This document shows positions 45,370 to 57,127 of a stretch of DNA of 64,000 nt, one piece after another. The stretch comes from Lithobates sylvaticus. Its lineage: Eukaryota > Chordata > Amphibia > Anura > Ranidae. How positions within the stretch are numbered: position 1 is the first letter of the stretch; each line of letters begins with the position of its first letter. The stretch lies in assembly GCA_028564925.1 (NCBI GenBank), contig CM053034.1, forward strand, positions 87,212,282 through 87,276,281. The letters are read 5' to 3'. The position numbers were made by a program, and so were the translations under genes. A model generated the notes under the pieces. That model searched no databases. It was not told the origin of the DNA and saw only the letters and a list, made by a program, of their open reading frames with translations.

Positions 45370-48220
45370 ATGTGGTTAAGGAGTGGAGCATGCCAGCCAT
45401 AGATGCAGCAGTCTCTTCCTTTAACAAGAACTTAACTTGTGCGGTAGATAACACACAGGGCTTGAAAGACCCTGTTGACAAAAATTTGAGTCATTATTAA
45501 AGGCTTCCTTTTCTTTGGCAAGTTCAGCTATTCAGTCAGCTGTTGCAGCAATTGGTATCTGCCAGTCCGTAAAGGATCAGGTCAGACTGCCTGACAGGCC
45601 TAACCGGAGGACGATCTGTGTTTTGCTGTTGACGTCTTAAAGGATTCAATACAGCAGGTTTCTCATTTTGCTCTCTTGTCTGTACATATGCGCAGACTTT
45701 TGTGGCTTAAGAACTGGTCAGCCGAGCTTCCTTGTAAAAAGTTATTGTCAGGTTTCCCCTTTCATGGGGAATGTTTATTTGGTGATCATTTGGACAAATA
45801 TATCCAAAAGAGGGAAGAGTTCTCTACTTCCTGTGAAGAAAAGCACCAGGTGTCCCTTGTTTAAAACCTCATGGACTGCTTCCTCAAGTGTCTCAGCACC
45901 AAAATAAGCCCTGGGCCCAAAACTCTTCTAAACCGAGCACCAAGCCCTCCTTTTGAGGGGACGCTGCTGCACTTTGCAGACATTTGGAGAATAGTTCAGG
46001 ACAAGTGGGTCACCTCAACTATAGCCTGTGGTTACAAGCTGGAGTTGCGGGGGGTTCCCCCTCAGAGGTTTCTAAGATCCAGCGTTCCCTCGGATCCTCC
46101 AAAAAGAGACTTATTGCTTCAGGTACTACATCATTTAGTGCATCAAGGAGTGATTGTAGACGTTCCTTTTTTCGTTTTACTCGAACCTGTTTATGGTTCA
46201 AAAACCAGACGGGGATACAAGGCCCATTTTGGACCTAAGATCCCTGAACCAGTATCTTCTGATCGATCCAGTCCTTTCAGATGGAAACTGTCTGCTCAAT
46301 AGTAGCCTCACTCCAGATGCAAGACTTTTTAGCCTCCGTCGAAATAAAAGACGCATATTTACACGTACCTATCTTCCAGCCTCATCAGAGATCCCTGGGA
46401 TTCGCAGTAGAGGAACGCCATTTTCAGTTTGTGGCTCTACCCTTTGGACTTGCAACAGCTCACCGGGTGTTCACAAAGGTCCTAGCACCAGTACTGTTTT
46501 TTTTTTTTTATTCATTTTATTGTAAGTTTTATTTTTTTATTTTTTTTATATTTATTGGGTTTTGCATTATACTACACAGCACATACATGTAGATTCTCTG
46601 TTCAATAAAAAAAAAGATTTTTAAACTTTAGAAAGGGGGAGGGGTGAGGGGGATGGGAGGGGGGTCAGTAAATCACATTTACCATCATGACCATAGTATA
46701 GCAATGTGGTGCCTGTGAAGGCTGTATCTTATACCATAGTACCTTCAGGAGGGGAAGCAATGCTTAGATATGGTTGACTAGTGATCTCCTAAGTTAGTCT
46801 AGTTATGCTAATGAAAGCGGATGATGATACTGCTTTCAGGTGAAAGAAAGTCATGGACGTTAAAGAGCATTGTGTGACTTCGGAAGTCCTATGATAGTAG
46901 AGGAGCCATAAACGTTGGATATTTTGAGGTTGCCAAGTGAATTGGTAAGATCTTTCTTTAAGTACCAGTCCGTGAAATTAAATGGTTTCATTATGTCCCG
47001 TATTTCTGAGTGAATGTGGCCTCCAAATATTTACGCCATCTCTTGAAGAAGCGTGATGTAGAACGAAAGTTCAGTGTAATGGTGTCCAGTCTCTCCAAGT
47101 AAAAAAGTGTCATAGTTTTTTTGACCGCCGGAAGATTGGGCGGTACCGATGTGATCCAGTGAGCCATAATAGTCCTGCGAGCAACCAGAAGACATAAATG
47201 AGCCCATTGTGGAATATTTAGTAGGCCCGTTGTTGACAGAGGATGGTGGTGGTGTGTAACCAAACAGGCATAAAAGACAGTCTTTCGGTATTTGTATTTT
47301 ATTGATTTTGCTGGTTAGGTTAGCACAGAATTTCAGTAGGTAGTGATAACCGTGCATTCCCAGAGACGGTGGAGCAGTGTAGGGGGAGGTAGGGTCTGCA
47401 TTGTTGGGGCTGAATGGGTAATAGGCCCTGTGAATGATCTTAAATTGCGTTTCAAGCCATGTTTCTGAAGTAGTAAGTTTGCGGACATGTCTGTATCCCT
47501 CAAGGATTTTTTCCGGCAGATCGTTATCATCCATTATGTTAGACCATTTTTGGAATGGTTTGAGATGGTATTTTTGCGATTGGTGTTGGATGAGATAGGA
47601 ATAGATACTGGAGATGGAATAGTCATCTCTTTGGAGTACCGTGTCAATGAATGACGTTTGAAGGGGATCGGACTTAGGTCCTTACATAGTCAGTGAGTTG
47701 ATGGTAATAAAAAACATGTGTCGATGGCAATGAGAATTCTCGCATCAAGGTTTGGAAGGGTTTAAATTTCCCAGGTTTGTCATGGTACATGGACGTTATT
47801 CTCATGAGACCCTTGGTTTGCCACTGATTAAAATCTTTGTGCAGAGTGGATGGTAGAAACATAGGGATCCCTTGGATTGGTAGGTGGTGTGAGATACTAG
47901 ATGGTAGTCCCAATAATTTCCGGACCTCTCTCCAGGTGATGACTGTATCCCTAAAGAGTACACTTTACTTGAGGTGAGGTGGCAGGGAATTAGGATTAGA
48001 GTGAAGATTGGCTGAAAGGGGGGCGTGGCTGGTCGTCCAACAGGGAGGACGTGTGAGAGCGGAGCTCTGACCTGATAAATGGTCTTGCAGCCATCCAAAG
48101 CCATCTGATCCCTATTTTGGCCCATCTATGCTGGAATCGGGGCCTGGATACCCCCTGATTCATTGGGGACTGAATTGAACTCAATTTCGTCCGTTGGGCC
48201 TGTCGCTAGGCAGGCCGGAG

Positions 48221-48605
48221 CCACAGTGCACCCAGCGCCATCTTGGGGCCTAGACACGAGGAGGCCTCCCCCCTTGCCTGGGACGGATTGCCGGACACCT
48301 CCGCACCTCTCCTCAATACCGGCCGCTGCGGCGCCAACGGATCCTGCCCTCCGGACTCCCCAGCATCATCCGGAGCCCCACTGAGCGGGCCCGGCCCTCC
48401 GGAGCCTGACGCCACAGTACACCCAGCGCCATCTTGGGGCCTAAACATGAGGAAGCCGCCCCCCTTGCCTAAGACGGATTGCCGGACACCTCCGCACCTC
48501 TCTGCAATACCGGCCACCACATCGCCGGCGGAGCCTGGACTCCAGACTCCCCAGCATCATCCGGGAACCCCACTGAGTGGACCCGGTCCTCCGGAGCCTG
48601 ACGCC
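48221..48605 (+). promoter_or_regulatory. Tandem GC-rich monomers in the LINE 5' UTR
   Basis: Two units of about 191 bp begin CCACAGT(G/A)CACCCAGCGCC at 48,221 and 48,412 and share ATCTTGGGGCCTA, GACGGATTGCCGGACACC and CCCCAGCATCATCCGG; a third begins near 48,600 and diverges. Tandem 5' monomers act as promoters in mouse L1 elements; here the same role is inference from position and GC content. Confidence 0.7.
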
Positions 48606-48964
48606 ACGCTGCGGCCGACCAGCACGGCCTTCCTAAATCACCTGGACACAGTGAGTACCGGGAGGGGGCCATCCCCCTCCGAGATTACCTCTCCCCCCCA
48701 GATCCCCATCAATCTAGCCAGGCAGGAAGGCCCACACAGCCAGGGGAATGGATCCGGGGCACACTCTATAGGACAGGCCGCGGCTTCGGCCTACCTGGAA
48801 GCGGCGGCCATCTTGGTACTCCAGGGGCTCCCCATCCACCAACAATAAGGCCCATCAGAAGATAAAGGGGCCAGGGGAACTAGACATGGCTACATAGACA
48901 TGCTCCACTGAGCTCCCGGCCTCCCCCCACATACCCCGTCTCGTACACCAGCAAACGGTGCAAT

Positions 48965-50125
48965 ATGCACACCGCAAAGAAGAACAATAAGATAGTAAAA
49001 CCAGCTCCCCAGACCCCATCCTCTGGAGAAATTAGAAGGCTTTTCCTGCAATCTCAGCTCGGCTCACTGGAGCTCAAAATGGCGGCACCACCTGCAACAG
49101 AGGCGGAGGGAAGATCACCTCTCGCCTCGCTATCCCCGCTTAGTGGTTCGCAACTAGCTGACTCATATGGCGATTTCCCGGTTGACATCCACCAGGAGGA
49201 AGGGGAATCCTCACAGGTGTCCCTCCAGATAAGCGGCGTAGACCCGGAACTGCGGGCGCTCCTACAAGCGTTACCGACGAAAGCTGATATTGCTGCTTTG
49301 ATTAACACAGTAGAAACTGCACACCGCAAAGAGCTGAAGGCGGTTAGGGCAGATATTAACACACTCACCTCCAGACTAGAGACGGGAGAATCCTCGCTGG
49401 CGGCTATGGAGAGACGCGTCGCGGCGGTGGAGAAAACACAAACAGCGCAAACAGAGGCCCTGATCGACCAGCAGCTCCGCTTGGAAGAAATGGAGGACCG
49501 GAGCCGCAGGAACAACCTGTGAATCCGGGGCCTGCCAGAGGCTACAGGCTCAGAAGACCTGGTGGACACAGCAACGGCGATCTTCAGAGCCATAGAAGGT
49601 GTCCAACTCCCAGAAAGACTTGTCATCGATCGAATCCATAGGGCGCTGGGCCCTAAGTCAGCGGACCCCCTGAGACCACGGGACGTTATTTGCAGGCTGC
49701 ATCATTACGTACATAAAGAGCAGGTACTCCGTAAAGCATGGGAAGCGGGAGACCTGGAATTCGATGGTGCGCAATTGAAGATACTGCCGGATCTTTCCAG
49801 GGCCACATTGCAAAGGAGAGCCCTGATGAAACCTATCCTAGACCTGGCCCGCAGGAGACAAGTTACTTATCGCTGGGGGTACCCACTCTCAGTGACATTC
49901 AGAAGAGATCAGAGGTACTTCAACCTACGCAAGCCAGATTCCCTGCCTGAATTATTCACCTTCTTGGGTGCGGAGCCATTTGAAGTGCCTGACTGGCTGG
50001 CCCTCCTTCCGAGCACGCAGGGACGTCCATACACTGCTAGACAGAGAGAAGATTTCACTCCCAGGCAACAGAGAAGCCGCCGCAGACCCAGAGATGCATC
50101 CCAGGAAGCGGTACGTGAATCATAA
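48965..50125 (+). pseudogene. LINE ORF1 protein with one nonsense codon
   Basis: Same-frame segments 48,965-49,522 and 49,562-50,125 form about 387 codons. The N-terminus is basic and disordered (MHTAKKNNKIVK). A coiled coil spans roughly residues 95-180 (ADIAALINTVETAHRKELKA onward). RSRRNNL starts the RRM, followed by ATAIFRAIEGVQLPERLVID and a C-terminal domain with LKILPDLSRATLQRRALMK. The only break is TGA at 49,520-49,522, where the family expects Arg; CGA to TGA is a typical CpG transition. ORF1p binds LINE RNA and forms the RNP. Confidence 0.92.
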
Positions 50126-51298
50126 GTGTTATATGATCTTACCTGCACTCAGTTTTCACTTTTTAAATGGAGCAGTCATTGCTGATTCCTGTGTCTCAGA
50201 CTCTGCTTAATTGACCTGTTGACATGGCCCCGGCTGCTACAGGGTCCCCGTTGACACACCTCCACCGGCAATAGAGACACTCCAACCCCCCCCCCACAGA
50301 GAATGTCCCAACATGGAAGGATCTATGGCAGTTGCCTATCACCATCCCCCGAGAACTTTAGATCAGAGGCCTGACACCCACTGTTCACCTCATTATTGGC
50401 CCCAAGACATCTTTACGGGACATCACGGATCTCCAGCAGCAACCCTTAGAGTTTAAGATGGACTCTCCTATGACCGAACGAACATGCCGGTCACACAGAT
50501 CTTACTTTTGCAAGCCACCAACATACGCATGCTGGACAGGCAGAGGATTCTTTGTACAGTGACCCAACAATACAGACGAGAGATCCGGGGCTAACACCTG
50601 CTGGACTACAGGGGCACTACAGGTCTTATCCTTTGTTACTAGGGGCTTACATGAGGACAATGTTTGACCCCCCCCCCCCCTTTTTTTTTTCTCTCTCTCC
50701 TAAGGGGGTAGAGGGTGGGGTCTACGCTTCAACCTCAGAGATACCGAAGGAGAGGGGGCAGGATGGCTGGGAAATGTGCTAAACGGTTGGAGGGTTTATG
50801 GGGCGGGAGCGGGACACTGGCTGAAGTCGTTTAGATAGTCAATACGGAATGGCACAGATGTGTTTGCATAACAGTTAGACTGCTCTATATTATATTATAT
50901 TTTTATTGCCCTTTTATTTTTCATGGGTATTTTTATTGTTGTACTCTTTGATACAGTATATGTTCTTTTTTGGTTTTGCTAATACAAGATACAGGTGCAT
51001 ATGCATACAGATCAGTTACATCCAAGGGGTGGGGGGCGGCGGGGAGCTCTCCTTTATGGACACTGACCTACCACTCCTCCACATAGGTTAGCGCATCTCG
51101 CTGGGGGACGTCTCTAGACTCCCCGACCGACACGCGCAGGTTTAAAATAATACTCTAGGGACTAGGTGCTAGACCTGTCCCCTAATTGGTAGTTTATTAC
51201 CAATTCTTCTCTTTTCCTTTCTAACTTAACTTATTCTCTCTCTTCTCTCCCTGGTACTAAACCATTTATCCCACCCCACCCCCACTAGCGGATACAAC
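50126..51298 (+). other. LINE inter-ORF region
   Basis: No domain seen. Poly-C/poly-T near 50,669-50,693, a G-rich stretch near 51,027-51,040 and a C-rich stretch just before ORF2. At 1.17 kb it is long for this clade; the 24,602 LINE has about 0.75 kb with a similar pyrimidine-rich stretch. Confidence 0.6.
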
Positions 51299-54200
51299 AT
51301 GGCGGTACAAAATATTAAAATTATGTCTCTAAATGTCAAGGGACTGAATACGCCAGAGAAGCGACGTATATTGATGGATGAGCTCAGGCGGTCTCATGTA
51401 GATATAGCCTTTTTACAGGAGACCCAGTTTAAAGATAACAAGCTACCATACCTACGAAACAAGCATTACCCAATAGCATACCACTCCACTAACTCGGCCA
51501 CTAAATCTAAGGGGGTGTCCATATTGATATCAGGTAAAATACCGTGGCACTGCCAAGGGAGCCAGCTAGACCCTTCAGGTCGCTATGCTTTTATTAAAGG
51601 GCTGATTGGGACCACACAGTTGACCCTAGCAGCAGTATACGCCCCTAATGAACGTCAAGCTACTTTTCTTGAGGAAACTATGGGACAACTTCAGCAGTTT
51701 AGAGAAGGGCAATTAATCCTAGGAGGTGATTTCAACGCACCCCTAATTCCCTCGGTTGACACCTCACCGGGCAGGACTTCTATACCAGTCAGCCAACTCA
51801 AACGCATGGCCAAGACATTCTACAAATTTCAGTTGATAGACATTTGGCGACTACAGCACTCAGGAGAACGAGACTTTACATACTACTCCCCCATGCACCA
51901 GGCTTACACTAGGATTGACTACTTCATGATCCCCCACAGCCAACTACACAATGCAGAACAGACGGCCATAGGGAACAGAACGTGGTCAGACCATGCACCC
52001 ATATTCTTGACACATAACCTGACAAACTATTCCTCCCCCAGACATCGATTCTGGCGTCTCAATGAGAGCCTTTTACAAACCCCGGAAATTATGGCAGAAG
52101 TCACCAGAGAACTGAATTTTTACTTTCAGGAGAACGAACAACCTGACTGCACACCGGGGACGTTATGGGAAGCCCACAAGACGGTAGTACGGGGCATCCT
52201 AATTAAACATGGAGCCCGCATCAAGCGAGACCGTAATCAGAAACTCGCCCAACTCTTACAGGACCTTACCGCAACGGAAGCCAGACATAAACACGCCCCC
52301 TCCCAATCGATCGCAGCAGAGTTAGAGACGATTCGGAAACAGATTAATGATATCCTTCTCTATAGAGCTAAAGCGGCCATTCAAATATGCCGTAAAACAG
52401 CATATGAATCAGGAGACAAATGTGGGAAATTACTAGCTCAATCAGTCAAAGAACTTAGACTGTCCTCATACATCCCATATATTACCAAACCTGACGGGGG
52501 AAGGGCGGCCCTACCCAAACAAATCACCCAGGAGTTAAAATCTTTCTACACCACACTATAAAACTTACCGCCGGTGTCAGTACCTCAGCGGGAAATAGAG
52601 GAATATGTTTCCTCCTCTCAGCTACCGACCATATCACGGGAGACCCAGACTGCATTAGACACCCCCATAACCCTGACGGAAATACAACAGGCCATTAAAC
52701 AGATGAAACCAGGAAAGGCGCCGGGCCCAGACGGCTATACGTTACAGTATTATAGAACCCTGCTCCCAATATTGGGGCCCTATCTACTTAAAGTCTTTAA
52801 TGCAGTCGGAACGGGGGGTACATTTGCGAGGGATACATTAAGCGCCCACATTTCAGTGATTCAGAAAGAAGGGAAAGACCCAGCGATGTGTGGCAGTTAT
52901 AGACCCATATCGCTGCTAAACGTAGACCTAAAATTATTCACTAAAATTCTGGCCACTCGACTGGCGTCACAACTACAACAACTTGTACACTTAGACCAGG
53001 TAGGCTTCATCCCCTCAAGAGAAGCTAGGGACAGCACTACCAAAGTGCTGAACCTGCTATATATTACAAAGAATAAAAAAATCCCGTGCATATTCCTAAA
53101 TACAGACGCCGAAAAAGCCTTCGACCGGGTTAACTGGTCTTACATGTTTACAGTATTAAGAGACATAGGGCTGGGAGAAGTGATGATTAACCGAATAGCC
53201 AGTATATACTGTAATCCAACAGCCCAGGTGAAAGCGAATGGAGTCCTATCTGACTCCTTCCCAATATCCAACGGGACACGTCAGGGGTGCCCATTGTCTC
53301 CCCTCCTATATGCTTTATCATTAGAACCTTTCCTCTCCACGGTCAGACTCAATCCCGACATTCATGGAGTGTCGGATGGGCAGCAACAGCACAAAATCTC
53401 AGCATATGCTGATGACATGCTCTTCTCGATAACGGATCCGGTAGTATCGTTACCAAATCTCCTGAGGGACTTAGAGGAATTTGGGAAAATATCCAACCTT
53501 AAAATCAATTATAATAAATCGGAGGCCATGGGAATATCAATACCAGACAGGGATGTCCCGACTTTACAATCAAGCTTTAGATTCCGATGGACCACATCCA
53601 CGCTGACCTACTTGGGCACTAACATCCCTTCTGACCTGTCACGAATTTATGAGGCTAACTTCCCACCTTTACTGGCAAAAGCTAAGTCACTCCTGGAAAC
53701 ATGGCATAAAGGCATACATTCCTGGTTTGGGAGGTGCAACTTAGTAAAGATGAGCATTCTGCCTAAATTTCTATACCTTTTTCAGGCCCTACCAGTTAGA
53801 ATACCCCCCCCTATACTTTCGACAGGTGCAAACCCTATTTACACGATTTGTCTGGGCTCATAAAAAACCACGACTACCACGCGCCCTACTTACGGCACCA
53901 AAACACCACGGGGGCCTTGCACTCCCCGACGTTAGAAGATATTACCAGGCTGTGCATCTAGGGAGAATAGTGGACTGGCACCGACATCAGGAACTTAAAC
54001 TGTGGGCCCAAATAGAGCAACGCCAGACGGATACACCCCTGGGGAAGGCGATTTGGTGTTACGAATCGCTAGCTCCAGAAATAAAAATGCACCCGCTGAT
54101 AGGGAACACCATGAGACAATGTCTCCGTGCGACTCTCCAAGTCTCACAAACGACCAAAACATCTCCTATAACACCGATCCTGGGCAACCCCAAGTTCCCC

Positions 54201-55103
54201 CCAGGGAACTCCCCAACCGACTTCCAGATATTGAGGAATAACGACCAAACATCGGCAGCACACTTTGTGGTGCAAGACAGATGGCCCACTATTGGGGAAC
54301 TGACAGACCCCAGGGGAACATACCGACTGCCTTTTTGGAGTGCGATACAGATTCACCATTTCTTGCATAGCATACCAGATCCCCATCTATATACCAGACC
54401 CATGACCTCGTTTGAGGAATGTCTAGCGGGCAGAGAACCCTTGACACGGGTCCTGTCAAACATGTACTCGCTGCTGAATACACCTCCCCAATCACCAGAC
54501 CTCCCGTGTATAGAGAAATGGGAAAGAGAACTGCAATGCACCTTTACTGCGGTCCAGAAACAAAATATGGTCAACTTCGCCCTCAAATCCTCCCTGTGTA
54601 CTAAAATACAGGAAACCAATTTCAAGATCCTGACTAGGTGGTACTTAACACCTAGTCGCTTACATACGATTTTCCCTGAAACTTCAGAACTTTGCTGGCG
54701 CTGTCAGGGAGAAAGAGGAACGATGTTGCACATGTTCTGGTCCTGCCCTCAGCTAACATCTTTCTGGACCGCAGTCCGCACTACATCACAAAAGTTCACT
54801 GAATTCCAGATCCCGGATGATCCGGCATTTTTTCTGCTCCATGTCTCCTCCCTATCCCCCAAAAGATACAAGAAGTCTATACTCCGCCACTTGACTAACG
54901 CAGCTAAGTCCTGTATTCCGTTACTTTGGAAACAGCAATGCCCACCGACTGCAGCAATGTGGCTGCGGAAAGTGGAAGAAATAAAAAAAATGGAAGACCT
55001 TATATTGACGGCCCAGGATAAACAAGAAACCTACAGGAAAACCTGGGCATTATGGGACATGTTCATACTATCAGACGAAGGAAAATCCCTTCTAGGGACT
55101 TGA
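51299..55103 (+). pseudogene. LINE ORF2 (endonuclease, reverse transcriptase), two lesions
   Basis: The APE-type endonuclease has all landmark residues: SLNVKGLNT, LQETQ, GGDFNAP, YTRIDYF, WSDHAP (51,299-52,020). The reverse transcriptase (about 52,650-53,800) keeps PGKAPGPDGY, SYRPISLLNVD, NTDAEKAFDRVNW, GTRQGCPLSPLLYAL and catalytic YADDML. The C-terminus (53,826-55,103) carries the zinc knuckle CWRCQGERGTMLHMFWSCP. Lesions: TAA at 52,559-52,561 in the linker, and a one-base frame change at an eight-C run (53,804-53,811). Total about 1,268 codons, normal for the clade. It nicks target DNA and primes reverse transcription there. Confidence 0.95.
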
Positions 55104-55575
55104 GATAAATTGCATGCGTATGAAAATCTGTACCCGGTATATAGCATGTTACCAGCATAAAAAGACCTACGAGACCCAGCCCTCCTCTCCCCCCCTTCTC
55201 CTCTTACACCCGCCCTCACCCCCTCCTCACACTCCTCTCTTCTCTTTACTTATTCTTTCTTTCCCTCCTACCGTTCTACTCTTCTACTTACAGAAGTGAC
55301 CTCCCGAGCTAAGCCATTACAATTGGCGTTGGAAGTTTACACCCATCTCTATGAACCCAAGTACAGAAGGCGACTTTACATATCAGGATTGGGCGATAGA
55401 GGGGCACATATAATCCACTAAGATGGGTACTGTACATGAATATCACATATAGTTGGGAGGTGCGACCTTCACTTTGAGTTTATGATTGTGTGTTCTGTTG
55501 GGGCCTTTGCCCCCCTTTTCTTTTTGAAAAACTTAATAAAAATTTATATTTGCAAAAAAAGATTGGCTGAAAGGG

Positions 55576-57127
55576 CATATGGGGAGGCCATAGCACATTC
55601 GAGTACAGTTTTGGAGTATTGAGACTTTCCAGCTAGCCAATCTAGGCACTGTCTCAGTAAGCAAGATAGGTTGTAAAAGTGTATATTAGGCAGTCCTGCC
55701 CCTCCTTCATCCTCTGGGAGACATCATTTTTGTAGCGCAATGCACGTTTTTTTGCAAGACCATAGAAAGGCAGTTAAGGCTGTGGATTTTTTGTACATCA
55801 GAGTGTCTTAGTAAAAGAGGTATGGTCTGCATTGGATAAAGCAGTCGTGCAAATAACACCATTTTAAAAAGGTGACATCTCCCAAATAGTGAGAGAGGGA
55901 GGGCCGTCCATGTCTCCAACTCCTTCATAATTTTAGTTATTGAGGGGGTAGTTAAGTAGATATAGAGAGGAGGGCTCACGCCCTATATGAATACTCAGGT
56001 ATGCGATAGATGTCTCCATTTAATAGACAGGCGTGGATGAAGTGCTATAATTTTGCTTTTGTCAAAATTTATTCGAAAGCCAGAGCACAGTCGAAAAAAA
56101 CGCGAAAAGTTCTTGGAGTCTGTCAAAGTCGGATAGGGGGGTTGGTAGAGAATAGCAGTATGTTGTCCGCGAACAGAGCGAAACTGAGAATTTGATTACC
56201 CAAATTGATGCCACTAACCCCGTTAGGGGAATTAAGTATACTAGATAGGGTCTCAATGGCAATATTGAAAAGCAAAGGGGATAGGGGGTACCCCTGTCTA
56301 GTTCCCTTTGCCAAGGGGATCGTGTTAGATACAAATTCAGGGGTAACAAGGCGTGCAGTTGGTGAAGCATACATTTGTACTAGAAATTGCATAATTGGAC
56401 CCGAAAAGCCGAATTGTTCCATTACTCTGAAAAGCCAGGACAGACTGATATTGTCAAAGGCTTTTTCAGCATCCAGTGACATAATAGCAATGTCTTGATT
56501 AGGGTGTGTTTTAGCGTATTCTAGAGCCATCAAAACTTTGCGAATGTTCAGGGTGGCTGAACGTCCTGGCACAAAACCGGATTGGGCTGGGTGTAGTAGG
56601 GTGGGGAGTAGGGGAGCTAGGCGCGATGCGATGATTTTAGATAGGATTTTGACGTCAACATTGATTAGTGAAATTGGGCGGTATGAGCCCGGTAGTAGGG
56701 GATCTTTGCCTTTCTTTGATATCAATTTAATGTGTGCCTGCATCCCTGTAGGAAGATAGGGCCCCCCATCCCACATGGCTGCGTAAACATCTTTCAGGGT
56801 GTCGGGGATAAAGTCATTTGTTAGTTTATAGGATTTGCTGTATAACCGTCTGGGCCTGGGGCTTTGGCCGACGACATGGATTTGATCGTCAGCCGAATGT
56901 CGTCAGTCGAGATAGGAGCATTGAGCGCTTCCAAGTGGGTACTTTGAAGTTTGGGCAGATGTATCTTGGCTAATAGAGCTTCTGCTGTAGGTTGGTCAGT
57001 TAGGTCAGCTGCATATAGATTTGTGTAGTACTCCGCAAGTATTTTGCTAATCTCAGCAGGTGAGGTAACAAGGGAGCCAGCTGCATTTCTCAGGGTAGAG
57101 ATATGGGTGGGACGTCCTGGTCCTGAG
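55576..57127 (-). pseudogene. LINE A reverse transcriptase region
   Basis: Minus-strand frames 57,110-56,821 (SSAKAPGPDGYT) and 56,776-56,123 (GKDPLLPGSYRPISLIN, SLDAEKAFDNISL, KGTRQGYPLSPLLF) form the reverse transcriptase. The catalytic box reads FADN instead of FADD: the Asn codon is at 56,162-56,164, a CpG-type change. The frame at 55,979-55,707 (LPLSLFGRCHLFKM) continues it. So the enzyme would be inactive apart from its frame changes. Confidence 0.85.

Larger units (their letters stand above)
44149..45379. mobile_element. TTAA MITE inserted in the DIRS fossil
   Basis: It starts TTAACCACTTGACCACT and ends GGCATGTGGTTAA, inverted ends with TTAA at each side. The host DIRS sequence has a single TTAA site at this point, so the second copy is the target duplication. 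The left 250 bp match, in reverse, the right part of the 24,300-32,403 element. The middle is a minisatellite and the right part a run of hairpins. No transposase. Confidence 0.85.
43500..46496 (+). mobile_element. DIRS-type fossil, gag and reverse transcriptase part
   Basis: Broken, with many breaks. Gag-like sequence runs from about 43,540 to 44,148 and 45,380 to 45,900, interrupted by a TTAA MITE (44,149-45,379). Reverse transcriptase sequence runs from about 45,950 to 46,496 (landmarks LLHFADIWRIVQDKWVTST, QKPDGDTRPILDLRSLN, KDAYLHVPIFQPHQ, LPFGLATAHRVFTK) and stops at a 17-kb LINE composite, continuing beyond it at 63,610. Terminal repeats are not visible. It is the oldest layer at this locus. 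Confidence 0.85.
48021..55558 (+). mobile_element. Nearly intact L1/Tx1-like LINE with 17-bp target duplication
   Basis: AAGATTGGCTGAAAGGG flanks it (48,004-48,020 and 55,559-55,575), splitting LINE A. Order: 940-bp GC-rich 5' UTR with a tandem duplication, ORF1 (48,965-50,125), a 1.17-kb inter-ORF region with poly-C/poly-T, ORF2 (51,299-55,103), 3' UTR and a short A tail after AATAAA-like sequence. Only three lesions are visible in about 1,650 codons, so it is the youngest LINE in the window. Confidence 0.95.

Noticed and set aside
49054-49626. 190-codon minus-strand frame
   Set aside because: Lies exactly opposite LINE ORF1; a shadow.
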